In this document: in pieces, positions 33,977 to 46,900 of the stretch | Layout: each line of letters begins with the position of its first letter | Numbering within the stretch: position 1 is the first letter of the stretch | Source: Erigeron canadensis | Taxonomy: Eukaryota > Streptophyta > Magnoliopsida > Asterales > Asteraceae | Length of the DNA stretch: 64,000 nucleotides | Assembly (NCBI RefSeq): GCF_010389155.1 | Contig: NC_057761.1 | Location: 17,362,501 to 17,426,500 of the forward strand | Direction: 5' to 3' | The notes under the pieces: model-generated | What the model was told of the DNA's origin: nothing | What the model saw: only the letters and a program-made list of their open reading frames with translations | Databases searched by the model: none | Program-made: the position numbers and the translations under genes

Positions 33977-36900
33977 TGTCCCATTGTTTCAATCGTATTG
34001 GGTTACAGTTTACATGGAATCAGAAACCTCAGAGTAATCAGGGAGTTATTAGAAAGTTGGATCGTATTTTTTCTAATTCTAATTTTGAGAACTTATTTTC
34101 TAGGGCGATTGCTTTATTTCAGTCGTATCGTATTTCTGATCATTCTCCAGCTATTTTAAAGCTTCCGGCTGCGATTAAGTTTCGACCTAAATCTTTTAAG
34201 TTTGCAAATCTGCTTGTTCATCATACTAAATTTAAAGATGTGGTGTCAAATTGGTGGGGGTAGTGAGGTTTGTGGATATCCAATGTATCGGGTGGTACAA
34301 AAGTTGAAAAGTCTAAAAAAACCGCTACGAAAACTTCTTTATGAGAAAGGCAATCTTCATGACACGGTTGTGAAACTTAGGGATGAATTGGATGAGGTTC
34401 AGATGGCTTTCGATTGTGATCCTTTTAATAATGACTTAAAGGAGGAAGCGACTGTTTATCTTCAAGCTTATAATGCAGCAGTGTTGGATGAGGAAAGATT
34501 TCTCAAGCAAAAAGCCAAAATTGAATGGCTTCAAGTGCGCGATGCTAATTCTGCTTATTTTCATAAGGTAGTGCAAGCGAGAAAGGCTAGAAGTAGGATC
34601 GATATGGTTTTTAATGCTAGTGGATCTATTTGTGATGGCGATCAGGTTCCTTTGGCATTTCTGGAGCATTATGTGCGATTCCTTGGACAAGCTGATTCGG
34701 TTAGTACTTTGAATGTTTCTGATTTATTTACCAATGTATTACCTGCTGATCAAGCTTTAGATATGATTCGTTCGGTTAGTGAGGAAGAGGTTAAACAGGC
34801 TATATTTTCCATGGGGGATGATAAATCCCCTGGTCCGGATGGTTTTTCTGCATGTTTTTTTAAGAATGCTTGGGACGTGGTGGGTGGAGATGTAGTTACT
34901 GCTATTCAGGATTTTTTTTATTTCAGGGAGATTGTTGAAAAAAGTGAATCATATAGTTATTGCCCTTATTCCTAAGGTGGATACCCCGTCTAGAGTTACT
35001 GATTATCGACCTATCTCGTTATGCAATGTTCTTTTCAAGTGTCTTACGAAAATTATTGCAAACTGGATCAAGGGTTGTCTTCATCAATTGGTTAGTATTA
35101 ATCAATCTGCGTTTGTTCCTGAAAGAAGTATTACCGATAATATTCTATTAACTCAGGAACTTATGCATAATTATCATTTGGATAGAGGTCCGCCGAGATG
35201 TGCACTTAAGGTGGATATCCAAAAGGCCTATGATACAGTAAATTGGGAGTTTTTGAGATGTATTCTAGTGGGATTCGGTTTCCATGCTGAAATGGTTAAG
35301 TGGATTATGGAATGCGTCACGACTACTTCTTTCTCTTTGAATATCAATGGGAATCTACACGGTTTTTTTAAAGGATGCAAAGGACTTCGGCAAGGGGATC
35401 CGTTATCTCCTTACTTGTTTACTTTGGTGATGGAAATTTTAACTCTTATTCTAAAACGTCGGGTTCGTGATTCTGATGGGTTTTCCTTCCATCATCAATG
35501 TGATGCTCATGAGGTTATTAACTTGTGCTTTGCTGACGATTTGCTTATTTTTATGAGGGGTGATGCTCAATCGACAAAGGTTATTGTGGATGCTCTGGAT
35601 GAATTTAAACAGGTTTCTGGTCTTACTCCTAGTTTGCCTAAAAGCACGGCTTATTTTTGTAATGTGCTTAATCATGTTAAATTGGCTATTTTAAATACGC
35701 TTCCATTTGAAGAAGGTTCGCTGCCGGTTAAATATCTAGGAGTTCCTTTGATTTCTTCTAGATTAAGGGCACGTGATTGTAAAGTTCTTGTGGAAAGGGT
35801 GAAAAAACGAGTAGAGGACTGGAAGAATAGATTTCTATCTTTTGCTAGTCGGCTTCAATTAATATCTTCGGTGTTTATGTTGCCTAGTAGTATTCTTCTT
35901 GATATTGAGCAAATTTTGAGGGGGTTCTTGTGGTGTCAAGGAGAACTTCAAAAAGGTAAAGCGAAAGCTGCATGGGATGATGTTTGTCTACCTAAAGCTG
36001 AAGGTGGTCTTGGACTACGAAGGTTAGAGCAGTTCAATATTTCCCTTTTAACTACTCATGTTCGAAATTTGCTGATTTGTAAAGAGTCTTTATGGGTAAA
36101 ATGGATGCACACGTATAAACTTCGGGGAAAAAGCTTATGGGAAATTCCTTGCCAAGGTAATATGTCTTGGAGTTGGCGTAAACTTCTCCAGATTCGCCCT
36201 ATTATTAGATCATTTTTCTGGTTTGAGCTTGGGAATGGTGAGTGTGTCTCGGCTTGGTATGATAATTGGAATCCTCACAGTCCGCTTGCAAATCATTTAT
36301 CTCCACGATTAATTACAAGGTCTGGTCTTAGTTTGAATGCTAAAGTTTCTGATATTGTTGCTCAAGGGAATTGGAATTGGCCGGATTCTTGGATGTCTAA
36401 ATTTCCTGGTTTGGTTGTTTCGAATTTAGTAGAGGGTAGAAAACATAGATTATATTGGAAGAGTCAAGGGGATGTATTACAAGATATCTCGGTTACTAGT
36501 GTTTGGAATACTATTCGACAACCTCATGCAAAGGTGGATTGGTCTTATATTGTTTGGCACTCATATCAATTTCCGAAGCATTCCTTTATCTTATGGTTGG
36601 CATTTAGAGGCAAGCTGAAAACGCAAGATGTTCTTGCTACTTGGGATTTACATGCATTGTCGGCTACATCTCATGTGAGCTCCTTGTGTGGAGCTGTTCC
36701 GGATTCACGTAACTATCTTTTTTTTGAATGTTCTTTTTCTAATCATGTTTGGAATTCAGTTCGTGCAAGGGCAGGAATTAATACCCAGTCAGTTATTTGG
36801 AATGATATTGCAGTCAAGATTCTATTATTTGCTAAGAAGAATTCGGTCCTGAGTATGGTGGCAAAGCTTGTTTTTGCAAGTGCTGTGTATTTTATATGGC

Positions 36901-37248
36901 AGGAAAGAAACGCTAGATTATTTAAAAACAAGCGAAGATCTGTTAGTCAAGTTGTGGAGGTGATTACTTCTACTGTTCGGTTAAAGATGTCAACATGTCG
37001 ATACAAGAGAATGAAACGAGTGGAGCACTTCCTTACCTCCTGGGATTTACTGTTTTTGTTAATTAAGTAGTCGTAATCTTTTGTTTTCTTTTATTTGGTT
37101 CTGAGGAATATGTACTGAAAGTGGCATGTCACTTTTATTTTGGACGTTGCACATTGGTACATGGGTTGTAAGTCGTCTTGACACTCAGTCAAGCGCCTGT
37201 TTTATATGTTTTAATATAATATAACCAGGGTATACCTTTTACCCAAAA
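33977..37248 (+). mobile_element. 5'-truncated LINE (L1-type non-LTR retrotransposon)
   Basis: It contains the tail of an endonuclease and a complete-looking RT, ends in a short A run (37245-37250), and is flanked by AAGATCGTTTT (33966-33976 and 37249-37259), a candidate 11-bp target-site duplication. The 5' part of the element, including the first ORF and most of the endonuclease, is missing, as is usual for LINE insertions. The first 17 or so bases, TGTCCCATTGTTTCAAT, look like a copy of the neighbouring LTR repeat. Confidence 0.85.
33995..37070 (+). pseudogene. LINE ORF2 remnant: endonuclease end, RT, zinc-binding domain
   Basis: Three frames in sequence. 33995-34263 holds GLQFTWNQ and RKLDRIFSN, then ISDHSPA, the C-terminal motifs of an APE-type endonuclease. 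34202-34975 has a helical linker, DDKSPGPDG and the start of RT. 34932-37070 has DYRPISLCN, FVPERSITDNIL, KAYDTVNWEF, GLRQGDPLSPYLF and the catalytic FADDLL box (near 35535), then a zf-RVT-like C-terminus with HSFILWLAFRGKL and CGAVPDSRNYLFFEC. Frameshifts near 34255 (a G run) and 34935 make it non-functional. No RNase H domain is evident. Confidence 0.87.
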
Positions 37249-37745
37249 AAGATCGTTTTAGCTTATCTAGGTCAGGATCGTTTTAAAGGTTGATGGCTCA
37301 AGATCGTTCTATAGGATAAGTCATCAAGATAGTTTCAGTAAAGCAAGGCATCAAGATCGTTTCAGGTGCTTTGAGTACAAGATCGTCTCAATTGTTATAG
37401 TTCAGGATCGTTTCAATGATTCAAGGACATGAACAAGAACAAGATCATTTCTAGTTCAAGAACGAGTGTTTGAGCAAAACCGATCCAAAGGATTAGTTAC
37501 CCCATAAGTACACCAACAACATCACAACACCACACAAGATCAAGCGAGTATGCACAACAACAAGCTGCCCTAGGACGATCTTGGGACCAAGATCGTCCCA
37601 TCAGGACCGTTTTGGGCTCAAGAACAGGTACAAGCACAACAACAAGGTCTAGATCGATTTCCGGACTTGTTAGAACATAGCACTAGTACATATATGTACA
37701 ATAACAACAACTTATAACACTTTTAACGATTTCAAGATCATCTAT
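37249..37745 (-). repeat. 5' LTR of G1, segment 2 of 3
   Basis: Collinear with about 25848-26335 of the other LTR (shared TTAGCTTATCTAGGTCAGGATCG start). It includes the copia-leader-like block at 37467-37545. It ends with TCTAT, the target-site copy of copia C. Confidence 0.9.
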
Positions 37746-38059
37746 TGTTATAACACGATTTCTGCTCTGGATTTGATCTCAACAATGGCAGATCAAGTGT
37801 GTGTGATCGTGGTGTGTTTAGTGTGTGTGATTTCTAGAGAGAGAGAGAGAGATTGGAACGAACTGTATTAAATGTGTGTAAAAATGGATCAAAGGCTTAT
37901 GATTTCTAAGGAGTTGAGGGTATTTATAGTCTAAATCTACAATTAAGCTAATTAACACTCCTACTCCCTCAACCTTAGAAATCATTTCACCATGTCTTAA
38001 CAACAACTAAGTCCACTTAACTTAAATTACAATTTATCACTATTTTTGGATTTCTAACA
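37746..38059 (-). repeat. 3' LTR of copia C
   Basis: Reads TGTTATAACACG...GGATTTCTAACA in plus orientation, the reverse of the TGTTAGAAATCC start in A and B. It includes a GA microsatellite and a TATTTATAG box near 37921. Confidence 0.95.
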
Positions 38060-38072
38060 TTCTCCCCCTTAG
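38060..38072 (-). promoter_or_regulatory. Polypurine tract of copia C
   Basis: On the minus strand TAAGGGGGAGAA abuts the 3' LTR. Confidence 0.88.
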
Positions 38073-40984
38073 TGATATACTGTAATGAATGAAGTACGTG
38101 TTATTTTGTCTTGTAGGAATTAAGTTGATGAGCCCGGTGGTGAAGACAATTTGGTGTGAAGAAACAAGTCTTCAAAGCTTTCTCATCGTCTTTGGAGAAC
38201 TTGAATTAAGCTTGGTCTTGGACTTCTCGAAGTTAAAACATGATGAAATTCTCAATGTTCTTTTTGAACAGAGAATAAAATGAATGAGTCTAGAATCTTT
38301 GAAGATTGTCTTTTGAACAGAGAATCTTTTTGAACAGAGAATCAAACTCTGAACCATGAATCAGACTTGTCTTTTGAAGTGCGGAAGGTATAAACTTGAC
38401 TTTGGTTCTTCAATCTTTGATTCTTGAATGAAAATTTGTTTCCTTGGAATGAAGTATCAAAAAAACCTTATACTCTCCCCCTTGATATATGCATTGGAGC
38501 TTCTAGATCAAGTATTATCATATGACTTTGAAGATCTTGAATAAAATATGTTGATGAAGACTCTTTTGAAGCTTTACTTCTTTGTCTTGAATCTTCCAAA
38601 CAATCTTTCAACTTTTTGTAGCTTTGATCATTGTCATTTTGACATAAACACTTTGGAGAGTAAACTTTTTTGAACAAAACTTGAATAAATCTCTTATGAA
38701 AAATCATGCTCCCTCTCAATTCATGAGTGTAAGCATTTTGAAGCATCTTTGGACATCATATCCTTATCTTTGTAATTATCTTTTTTTCAAGTCAAAAACT
38801 CAATTCTGAAAATGAACAACTCAAATCTGAAAATTTGAGCTCAATTGACTGAAATTTCATTAATCGCAAGTTTTCTCATCAATCCCATACACTAAATATT
38901 CTCTCTTATCTTTTATCTGTAACCTATATACACTCACTACAACCTTCTTATCTTACTAACTCCATGTTTGCACAAATCAAGCTCAAAGGTTTTCTTTCTC
39001 AATCAATCATAATTTTTTTCTCCCCCTCATAATGACAAAGTTGGGAACCAATGTCATTATGCAAACATTGATTGATAAAAAACAAAAAGAAATATCACAA
39101 GTTAAAACTAGATTTGTATGGAGAAATATCAAACATCAACACATCAACCCAATTCAATAGTCTCAACCCAAAGAATCCTAAGGGTAACTAAAAGGTAATG
39201 TTGAAGTTGTTGGTACAAACGTTGTAGTATGGTGTTGGTGTTTTTTGTGTTTGTGAGATGAGAAATGGAAAAACCGGATAAGGATGATCCGTTAACATGT
39301 TCAAAAATCAAAAGGATTAATGAAATGACCGATAGAAATGTATGACATTTTTCGGATTTCCTATGTATCATTGAATTATGCACAAAGCAATTTTCTAACA
39401 TAGTTCGGTCTTGTAGCTTTGCAACTACGAGATTGTTTCAAAGAATATAAATCATGGTCAGTGTCACCTAAGGTGTTCGATAACCACAATCTACTATCCT
39501 TAAAAACTTTTAGGTAACATCCGAGGTCACTGATAGACTTCTCGTTCACTCAATAATCACATAAATGTAATTATGAGACCTACGTTCAACGTTGGAAAAG
39601 ATATTAACATTGGTAGGATTTCCATTTGATCATCATGGAATATCAATTAAGATATCACTATAAATGTTCCGGCTATATCACATTGATATGCAATAATATC
39701 ACAAAGATATGACTCAAATGTGTCTTAAGAAAATGAATAAGGATCAAATTGATGATCAAGCAAGATAGCTCTAGACACAACGTGATCAAATGAAGTCGGG
39801 GACTGGAGCAGAGTGTCGCCCTTATTCAATATCAACATCTTCCAAATGAAGAGTCAATAGAAATGCGAAAATCTCCGTGAGAAATAAAACAAGTATTTGT
39901 TAAGAAACACTTGAGTGGTTAGGTAAAGGTGTGCATCGCTTCACTGGGTCCATGAAGTCTTAATCAAGATATCAACAAATGACATCTGATATAAATGTGT
40001 TTTACCCGGCGATTTTGAGAAATTTAGGGAAGGGTATCTTTTCTTTTAACCCTTTTCTCACAACATATCAACATAACCTCTCACTTTTCGACTTTACTCC
40101 CTCCATCCTATTTGCACGAAACCATCATCACTCAAAATACCCTTACAATCTAAAGAAAGAATTGAATACTCCGGGGTTAGAACTTATCGGTGATGATGAA
40201 GTTCATGGAGTGAATGAATCTCTCAAGTACAAACTAAACACCGAACTTCAATTGATAAGAATCATTTAAAAATCATCAAATGTGTGTAAGAAAATTATTT
40301 GAAAACACATTTGAAGTTTTGAAATCACAAACTCCCCCTTAATCTATGCAAAGGTAGATCTTAAAAGTTTTTCATAGAAAGGTAGAGCAAAAATTGGTTT
40401 GTGTGAAGTCAAAAAGAGTAAAATCCTTGTTGTGATATATACATGGAGAAAAAAAAATTTGAGAGTCTAAAAGTGAACAAGATTTTAAGAAACACAAAGT
40501 TTTGCGTCAACAACTATGTTCATAGTAAGACTACTAGGGAGTACACAAAGGCGTTCAATCCTGCGCATCTTACATCAACAAGTTGCATGCAAATAAAACA
40601 TTTAAGCACATTTAACTCAATCAATTGTTCAAGATAAGACAACTAGGGAGTACACAAAGGCGTTCAATTCTTCGCTTCTCATATCAACAATTGAGAGTAA
40701 CAAAATTTTTGACAAGAAAAATAATTCTTTTGAAAATAAATAAAACTTTGAAGAACGGGTTATACAGAGAGTATGTATAAGCCATCTTGAAAAAAATAAA
40801 TCATTTAAGCACGGGTTACATACAGAGTATATGTAAACCATTTTAAAAAGGAAAAAAAATAAAGAAAGAAAAAAATAAAGAAAATCTTTTTGTTATTTTT
40901 CAAAATTTTATATTTTTGTATTTGATTTTTGTTTTTCCAAATTTTGTATTTTGTTTTTCAAGAATGTATCAAGAACAAAATAAG
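38073..40984 (-). other. Non-coding 3' tail of copia C
   Basis: 2.9 kb without a conserved frame, collinear with the tails of B and A. Besides the LTR-adjacent tract it holds further purine tracts on the minus strand at about 38471, 39020 and 40326-40342. The hairpin word GGTTTACATATACTCTGTATG occurs at about 40755-40840, and GAACGCCTTTGTGTACTCC repeats at about 40535-40670. One end of the segment near 40097 reads TACTCCCTCCATCC. Confidence 0.7.
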
Positions 40985-43900
40985 TTAAGGTTCAAGATTT
41001 AACATGCCAAGCTTAGAGATAAGAAAGTTAAACATTTTCTCATCCAATGGTTTGGTGAACAAATCTGCAAGTTGGTAGTCAATTCCCACAAAGTAGAGCT
41101 CGATGTTACCTTTCTCAATATGATCTTTGAGAAAATGATCTCTCACATCAATATGCTTTGATCGAGAGTGATTTACTGAGTTGACTGCAATAGCAATGGC
41201 ACTTTGAGAGTCACAATGGATGGGAATATGATCATATTTCAGACCATAATCAGTAAGCTGAGTCTTCATCCATAACACTTGAGCACAACAACTAGCCGCA
41301 GCCACATATTCAGCTTCAGCTGTTGATAGTGACACACAGTTTTGTTTCTTGGAAGACCAACTCACAATTTTATCACCCAAAAATTGTAAAGTACCGGAAG
41401 TGCTCTTGCGATCAAGCTTACAACCTGCATGATCTGCATCTGAATAGGCAGTTAAATTGAATCCAGTATCCCTAGGATACCAGAGACCTAAGTTGCGTGT
41501 ACCCTTCAGATAACGAAATATTCGTTTCACAGCTTGAAAATGTAAATCAGTTGGAGCAGCTTGATACCTAGCACACATACATGTTGCAAACATTATATAT
41601 GGGCGAGATGTTGTGAGATACAACAATGAACCAATCATACTTCTATATCTCTTTTGGTCAAATGGTTTCCCATTTTTATCAACATTAATATTTGTATGAG
41701 CAGCCATTGGAGTTGAAATTGAAGAACAGGTGATCATATCAAACTTTTTCAACATGTCATGAATATATTTACCTTGTGATATAAAAATACCATTTGGTAG
41801 TTGTTTGATTTGAAGACCCAAAAAGTAGTTCATTTCCCCAATCATGCTCATTTCAAAATGATTAACCATTAGAGATGAAAAGTTTCGGCAAAATGTTTGA
41901 CTGGTTAACCCAAAGATAATGTCATCAACATATATTTGGACAAGAAGAACATGCTTACCTTGTTTGCGAATGAATAGGGTAGGGTTAATTGTGCCTTTGG
42001 TAAAGCCACCTCTAATCAAGAAAGTAGATAAGGAATCATACCATGCGTGGGGTGCTTGCTTAAGACCGTAGAGAGCCTTGTCTAACCTGTAGACATGGTT
42101 TGGTCTTTTGGGATCAACAAAACCTTCAAGTTGTTCAACGTAAACTTCTTCTTTGAGGTCACCATTCAAGAAAGCTGTCTTCACATCCATTTGAAACACT
42201 GTAAAGTTTCTGAATGCAGCATAGGCTAAGAAGATCCGAATGGCTTCCATTCTTGCAACTGGAGCAAAAGTTTCGTCGAAATCAACACCAGGTTGCTGGC
42301 AATAACCCTTTGCAACTAATCGAGCTTTGTTCCTTACTACCACTCCATTCTCATCCTTCTTGTTCTTGAAAATCCAGTTTGCGTCAATAGGTTCATCTTT
42401 TCTTGGATTTGGAACTAATCTCCATACTTTCAGTCTTTCAAACTGAGCGAGTTCGTCTTGCATAGCTTTAACCCATTCTGGATCTCGAAGAGCTTCAGAA
42501 ACAGTTTTGGGTTCAATTTTCTTAGAGAAAGTGCAAAAAGACACTCATTTACTGAAGTACGAGTAGTTACTCCGGCTTGTGGATCTCCAATAATTTGATC
42601 TGTAGGATGATCTTTTCGCATACGTGACCATTTGCGATCATGAGGAAGAGGATCTTGTTGATTGACATCAACATCATCATCATTAAAACCAGAGTTTTGT
42701 TGAGATATGGAATCATAGCTTGGTAGAATAGCTTCCTCGTAGGATGGATGATCGAAATCAAGAGGCACATATACATTTGGAGTGTTCATCGGATTGGTAG
42801 TCTGGGTATATTGGGTAGGTTGTTCTTGAACATTCACTGGAGAAGAATTATCAGGAGAGGATTGAGAAGAAGAATCATTAGAAGAGGATGAAGAACTACT
42901 ACTTGAAGAAGTAGCATTTTGCTCAGAAGAACTTGATGATGATTCATGATGGTTGTCAGGAACTGGATCATGATTAAAAACTGGTTCAACAATGACTTGA
43001 GGCTCTTCATCATGAATCGGTTTAGATTTGTAGAATTCTTCAAAAAGAATATCTAACTCATCACTTGTTGGAGCTGGAAACTTCTTGAATTTAGATGCCA
43101 AAGTAGAAGTCCTTGATGAAGTACTTGAATCACTTGGATCATTACTTGTTGGTAGCAAACTTTCTTGCTCAAAGATCATCCCCGACATCTCATCAAACCA
43201 AAAATTCATTGTTTCTTGAATTGTATTTGTTCGGTGATTAAAGATTCGGTAGGTAATCGATGTCTTGGAATAACCAACAAAGTAACCTTCATTACCTTTC
43301 TTCTCGAACTTTCCAAGATTTTCCCGATCATTTAGAGTATAACAAACACACCCAAAGATATGAAAATAGTTGATGTTGGGTTTCCGTTTGTTAACAACCT
43401 CATAAGGAGTTTTCTCAAAACGCTGATTAACAATGGACCAATTCTGAGTGTGACAAGCAGTGTCGACAGCTTCAGCCCACATGTTGGAAGGTAACTTAGA
43501 ATAAGCAAGCATGGTTCTTGCAGCTTCCACAAGCGTTCGATTTCTCCTTTCAATGACATTGTTTTGTTGTGGGGTACGAACCGCAGAGAATTGGTGAGTA
43601 ATGCCTTTTGATTTACAAAATTCATCAAACACGGCATTTTTGAACTCAGTTCCGTTATCCGAACGGATGTAACGAATTGGAAGTTGAAGATTTACTTGAG
43701 TAGAAGTGATGAAATCGATCAAAGTTTGAGTTATTTCATCTTTGGAGGCAAGAAACTTGACCCAAGTATATCTTGAATAATCATCAACAATAACCAAGAT
43801 GTATCTCTTCCCATTTCGGCTTTGTACTTTCATCGGCCCACAAAGATCCATGTGAAGCAAATGAAGAGGTGCTAATGAATTAGGAGATTTCTTTGGTTTA

Positions 43901-44457
43901 TGAGAAGCTTGTTTAATCTTCCCAACAGCACAAGAAGGACACACATGCTCACTTTCATACTTATAGTCTGGCAAGCCTTCAACAAGATGCTTGTTGACCA
44001 AAGTATTGATGGTAGGAAAATTTAGGTGAGAAAGCCTTCTATGCCACAACCAAGAATTCTTTGATGTAGCTTTCGAAATGAGACAAATATTATCGGTTGG
44101 TTGGTTATCATCGAGATTGACGGTAAAAAGGTTATCATCGCGGTCGCCACACAAAATGTCAACTCCATCTAGAGTTTGAACTTTGCAAAGAGATTGTCGA
44201 AAAAGAACTTGAAGATTGTTGTCACAGAATTGTCCAACACTGAACAAGTTATGACTTAATCCTTCAACATAGTGAACTTTCTTAATGACAATTCCATTGC
44301 GTTCAATATCACCATAGCCTAAGATAGGAGCGAAATTGTTGTTACCAAATCGAACAGTTCCCATGAATCGTTCGATAAAGTTCTTGAGCAATGCTTTATT
44401 GCCAGTCATGTGTTTTGAACACCCGGAATCGAGTATCCAAACACAGATGGTTATTTC
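40985..44457 (-). pseudogene. pol: Pol of copia C: PR-IN-RT-RNase H, one frameshift
   Basis: The frame begins at 44457 immediately after TTGATTGCAG. Protease [10 protein letters not shown]; integrase H-H-C-C and [23 protein letters not shown] (an N replaces the usual G before the catalytic E); a long Ser-rich linker. Near 42520 a single missing base relative to B shifts the frame, which continues from 42544 as RT with [13 protein letters not shown] and YVDDIIFG, then RNase H to 40985 with STAEAEY and HCDSQSAIA. Apart from that shift the protein is complete. No ATG is at its start, as in A and B. Confidence 0.92.
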
Positions 44458-46900
44458 CTGCAATCAAATAGAATTAACCGACTTTAGGTACCCACATGAA
44501 GACGGGTCCTTTGTGGTTAGTTAAAACAGGCAGGGTATATATAACTTAGGATACGCATACAAACATCCTTTAGAATCAACATAAGCATTAACAAGCACAT
44601 TATCAACAAGCACATTTGGATTAAACAAACGAACATTAACACACGAATCAAAAATAACATGTCTACTAGCATTCAAACCATACATATGAGAATTAACATT
44701 GTTTACAACATCACAAGGCATAGCCTTGGCACCATTAACATTTGTTTTTAAAGAGGATTTAAAAGATAAATTGTTTGACACATCAGAAACAAGCTTCTTC
44801 TTACTACCCGCTTTTCTCCTTTGCCTTTTCTTCCTTTTCTCAACTTTAGTGATCTTAGGTACTAAAGACTTAGCTACCCATTTAGACTCACTAATCAAGC
44901 TCATTCCACCTGTTGGATTGACACTAATAAGATTAGAACGAGAGTTTTGAAGCATTTTTATCTTTTTAGACTCTTTTGGAGGTGTGGAAACTTCTTATTT
45001 CTTAGGTTTATCATGAGAAAACCAGCCATATCTATCCCTATACCTAGTTGCACCATTTGAAGCATCCCTAGTTAGCAAAACTGAGCTAGATTTAGACACT
45101 TTAGGTAATGAACTAGATTGAGAGTTAGATGAAGAAACATTTGAATTGATTTCCAACAGCTTCACTTTGTTGTATTTGATTTTGGGAATGGTCTCAACTT
45201 GTTTGGTTTTGACATGCTTTTTCGCGGTAGGACACTTTGTTTTTAACTTATTGATTCTTGATTTTGTAATAGTCTTTGGTTCAGTCTTGACGAGTTTGGG
45301 AATAACTCGTTTCTTTGAATAATATGAAGTTGGAGTTTTGGAAAACGATTTTGGAGATTCCTCTTCTTTTGGTTCAACCTTGATTTTGGTAGATTCAATC
45401 TTTTTCTCAGTTTCAGAATCAAAAACATATTCTCCCTCTATGAATTTATCATAATCATCTTTTGTGAAAGGTTTAACCGAAGAGATTTTTGAAAAATCAG
45501 GAATCTTGGTATCCATCTTCACACTATGGGTAGTCTCAGGAATTAGATCAACTTGAACTGACACATCTTTGGTTTCACAAGAAATTAGAGTAGAAGTATC
45601 AACACCTATACTAGCACTAAGCTTAGGGTGAACAACTAACTTTTCAAGAGAATCACAAATGAAAAAAGTTCGTCATTAGATAAATCAGTTTGCACATAAT
45701 CATCAGCTATAGTAGCAGCAGTTTGACATGAACACTCAAGAGAATCAGTCAAGGTTTGGTTGGAGGAATCAGTAGATGAAACACAAGTAGTCTGAGTGGA
45801 ATGGTCTACTACAGCACTTAGATTAGTTTGAGTAGAAACATTCACACAAACTTTCTTGGTGTCTACAACAATTAATTCATTCTCTGAACTTTGATTTTGA
45901 GACTTGAGATGATCAATGACTTGTTGAATATTCACCTTTTGTTGTAAACCTTCTATTTGTTTTCATACATTTTAGTAGGTTTAGGTGAAATACCAATTGA
46001 CTCTTGGTTTTGAAAATTTGATGATATTTCTTCTAATTTGAAAATTGAAGATTTTTTAAAATTACAGGAAGCATTTATAGCATTATAGTTAACCAAAAAT
46101 TCAATTTGAGGTATTTTCTCAACATCACCAGTCTCAAATTCGTCATCCAGTGGACGAATAAATTGTTGTACCATACCAAGGCGAAGAAATTTTTCATCAT
46201 ACAGAGGTTCAATTTGGTCTTTTGCCTTTTGTAATGGAGTGATATTCTCAAATCCCAACCCATGAAGAAGTTCCGATTTATCAATTTTCGACTTGTTGAA
46301 ATAGGCGGTAAAATCCAAAAGAGGGTTTTGTTCAACTTTATATAACTTCTCTTGATAAAAAAGTATATTCTTTTTGAATTCCTAAATTTGGTTTTTAAGA
46401 TTTTCAATCTCAACACCTTTCAAAAAACAAGTATGATTTAAATCAGAAATCTTTCTTTCTAGTTCAACATTGTTTGGTTTGGATTCTTGAAGCTTTTTAT
46501 TAAGAATATCAACATCCATTTGTCTAGCATTTGCCCGAAGCCACTCATTGGTCTTTTGAATTTCAAGATCTTGATTGGCTTTTTCAAGATCATGAATGGT
46601 CTTTTCAAGATTGTGACATTTATGCTATAACTTAGAATCAGGAGAGACATTCAACTCACATTCTCTAACCAACATTTGATCTTTGTATGTTTGAAAATCT
46701 TGTTTAATAGTATCATAATCAAAAAGTAATTTTGAATGTTCTTCAAAGAGTTTTGAAAATTCACTTTTAGAAAATGAAATACTATTTTTCAACATCTTAT
46801 TTTTGTTGGTTAAAGACGTGATATGAGTTGTCAAATTTGATAAAGCTAAATCAAATGACTCTTTATCTTTAACTATTGAAAAAGTAGAGTGTAGATTTAC
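44458..46900 (-). pseudogene. Gag extension of copia C, also candidate intron
   Basis: From 46900 (GTAAAT, phase 0 with gag) it continues as a coiled coil to 46625, is broken by a stop, then reads on to 45953 with MDFTAYFNKSK. Next are the TQT motifs at 45935-45636 (STQTN, STQTT, SNQTL) and SVQVD at about 45560, a Lys/Ser-rich stretch 45564-44995, and a last piece 44955-44521. It ends at 44458 with TTTGATTGCAG. The equivalent of the conserved TAA is at 44474-44476. Length as an intron would be 2,443 bp. Confidence 0.65.

Noticed and set aside
37838..37852. GA microsatellites in the copia LTRs as a regulatory element
   Set aside because: Present in all LTRs of the family and length-variable; simple sequence is enough explanation, although a GAGA-type role cannot be excluded.
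39979..40269. A 96-residue open frame in the copia C tail
   Set aside because: Same tail region on the other strand, not kept in A or B.
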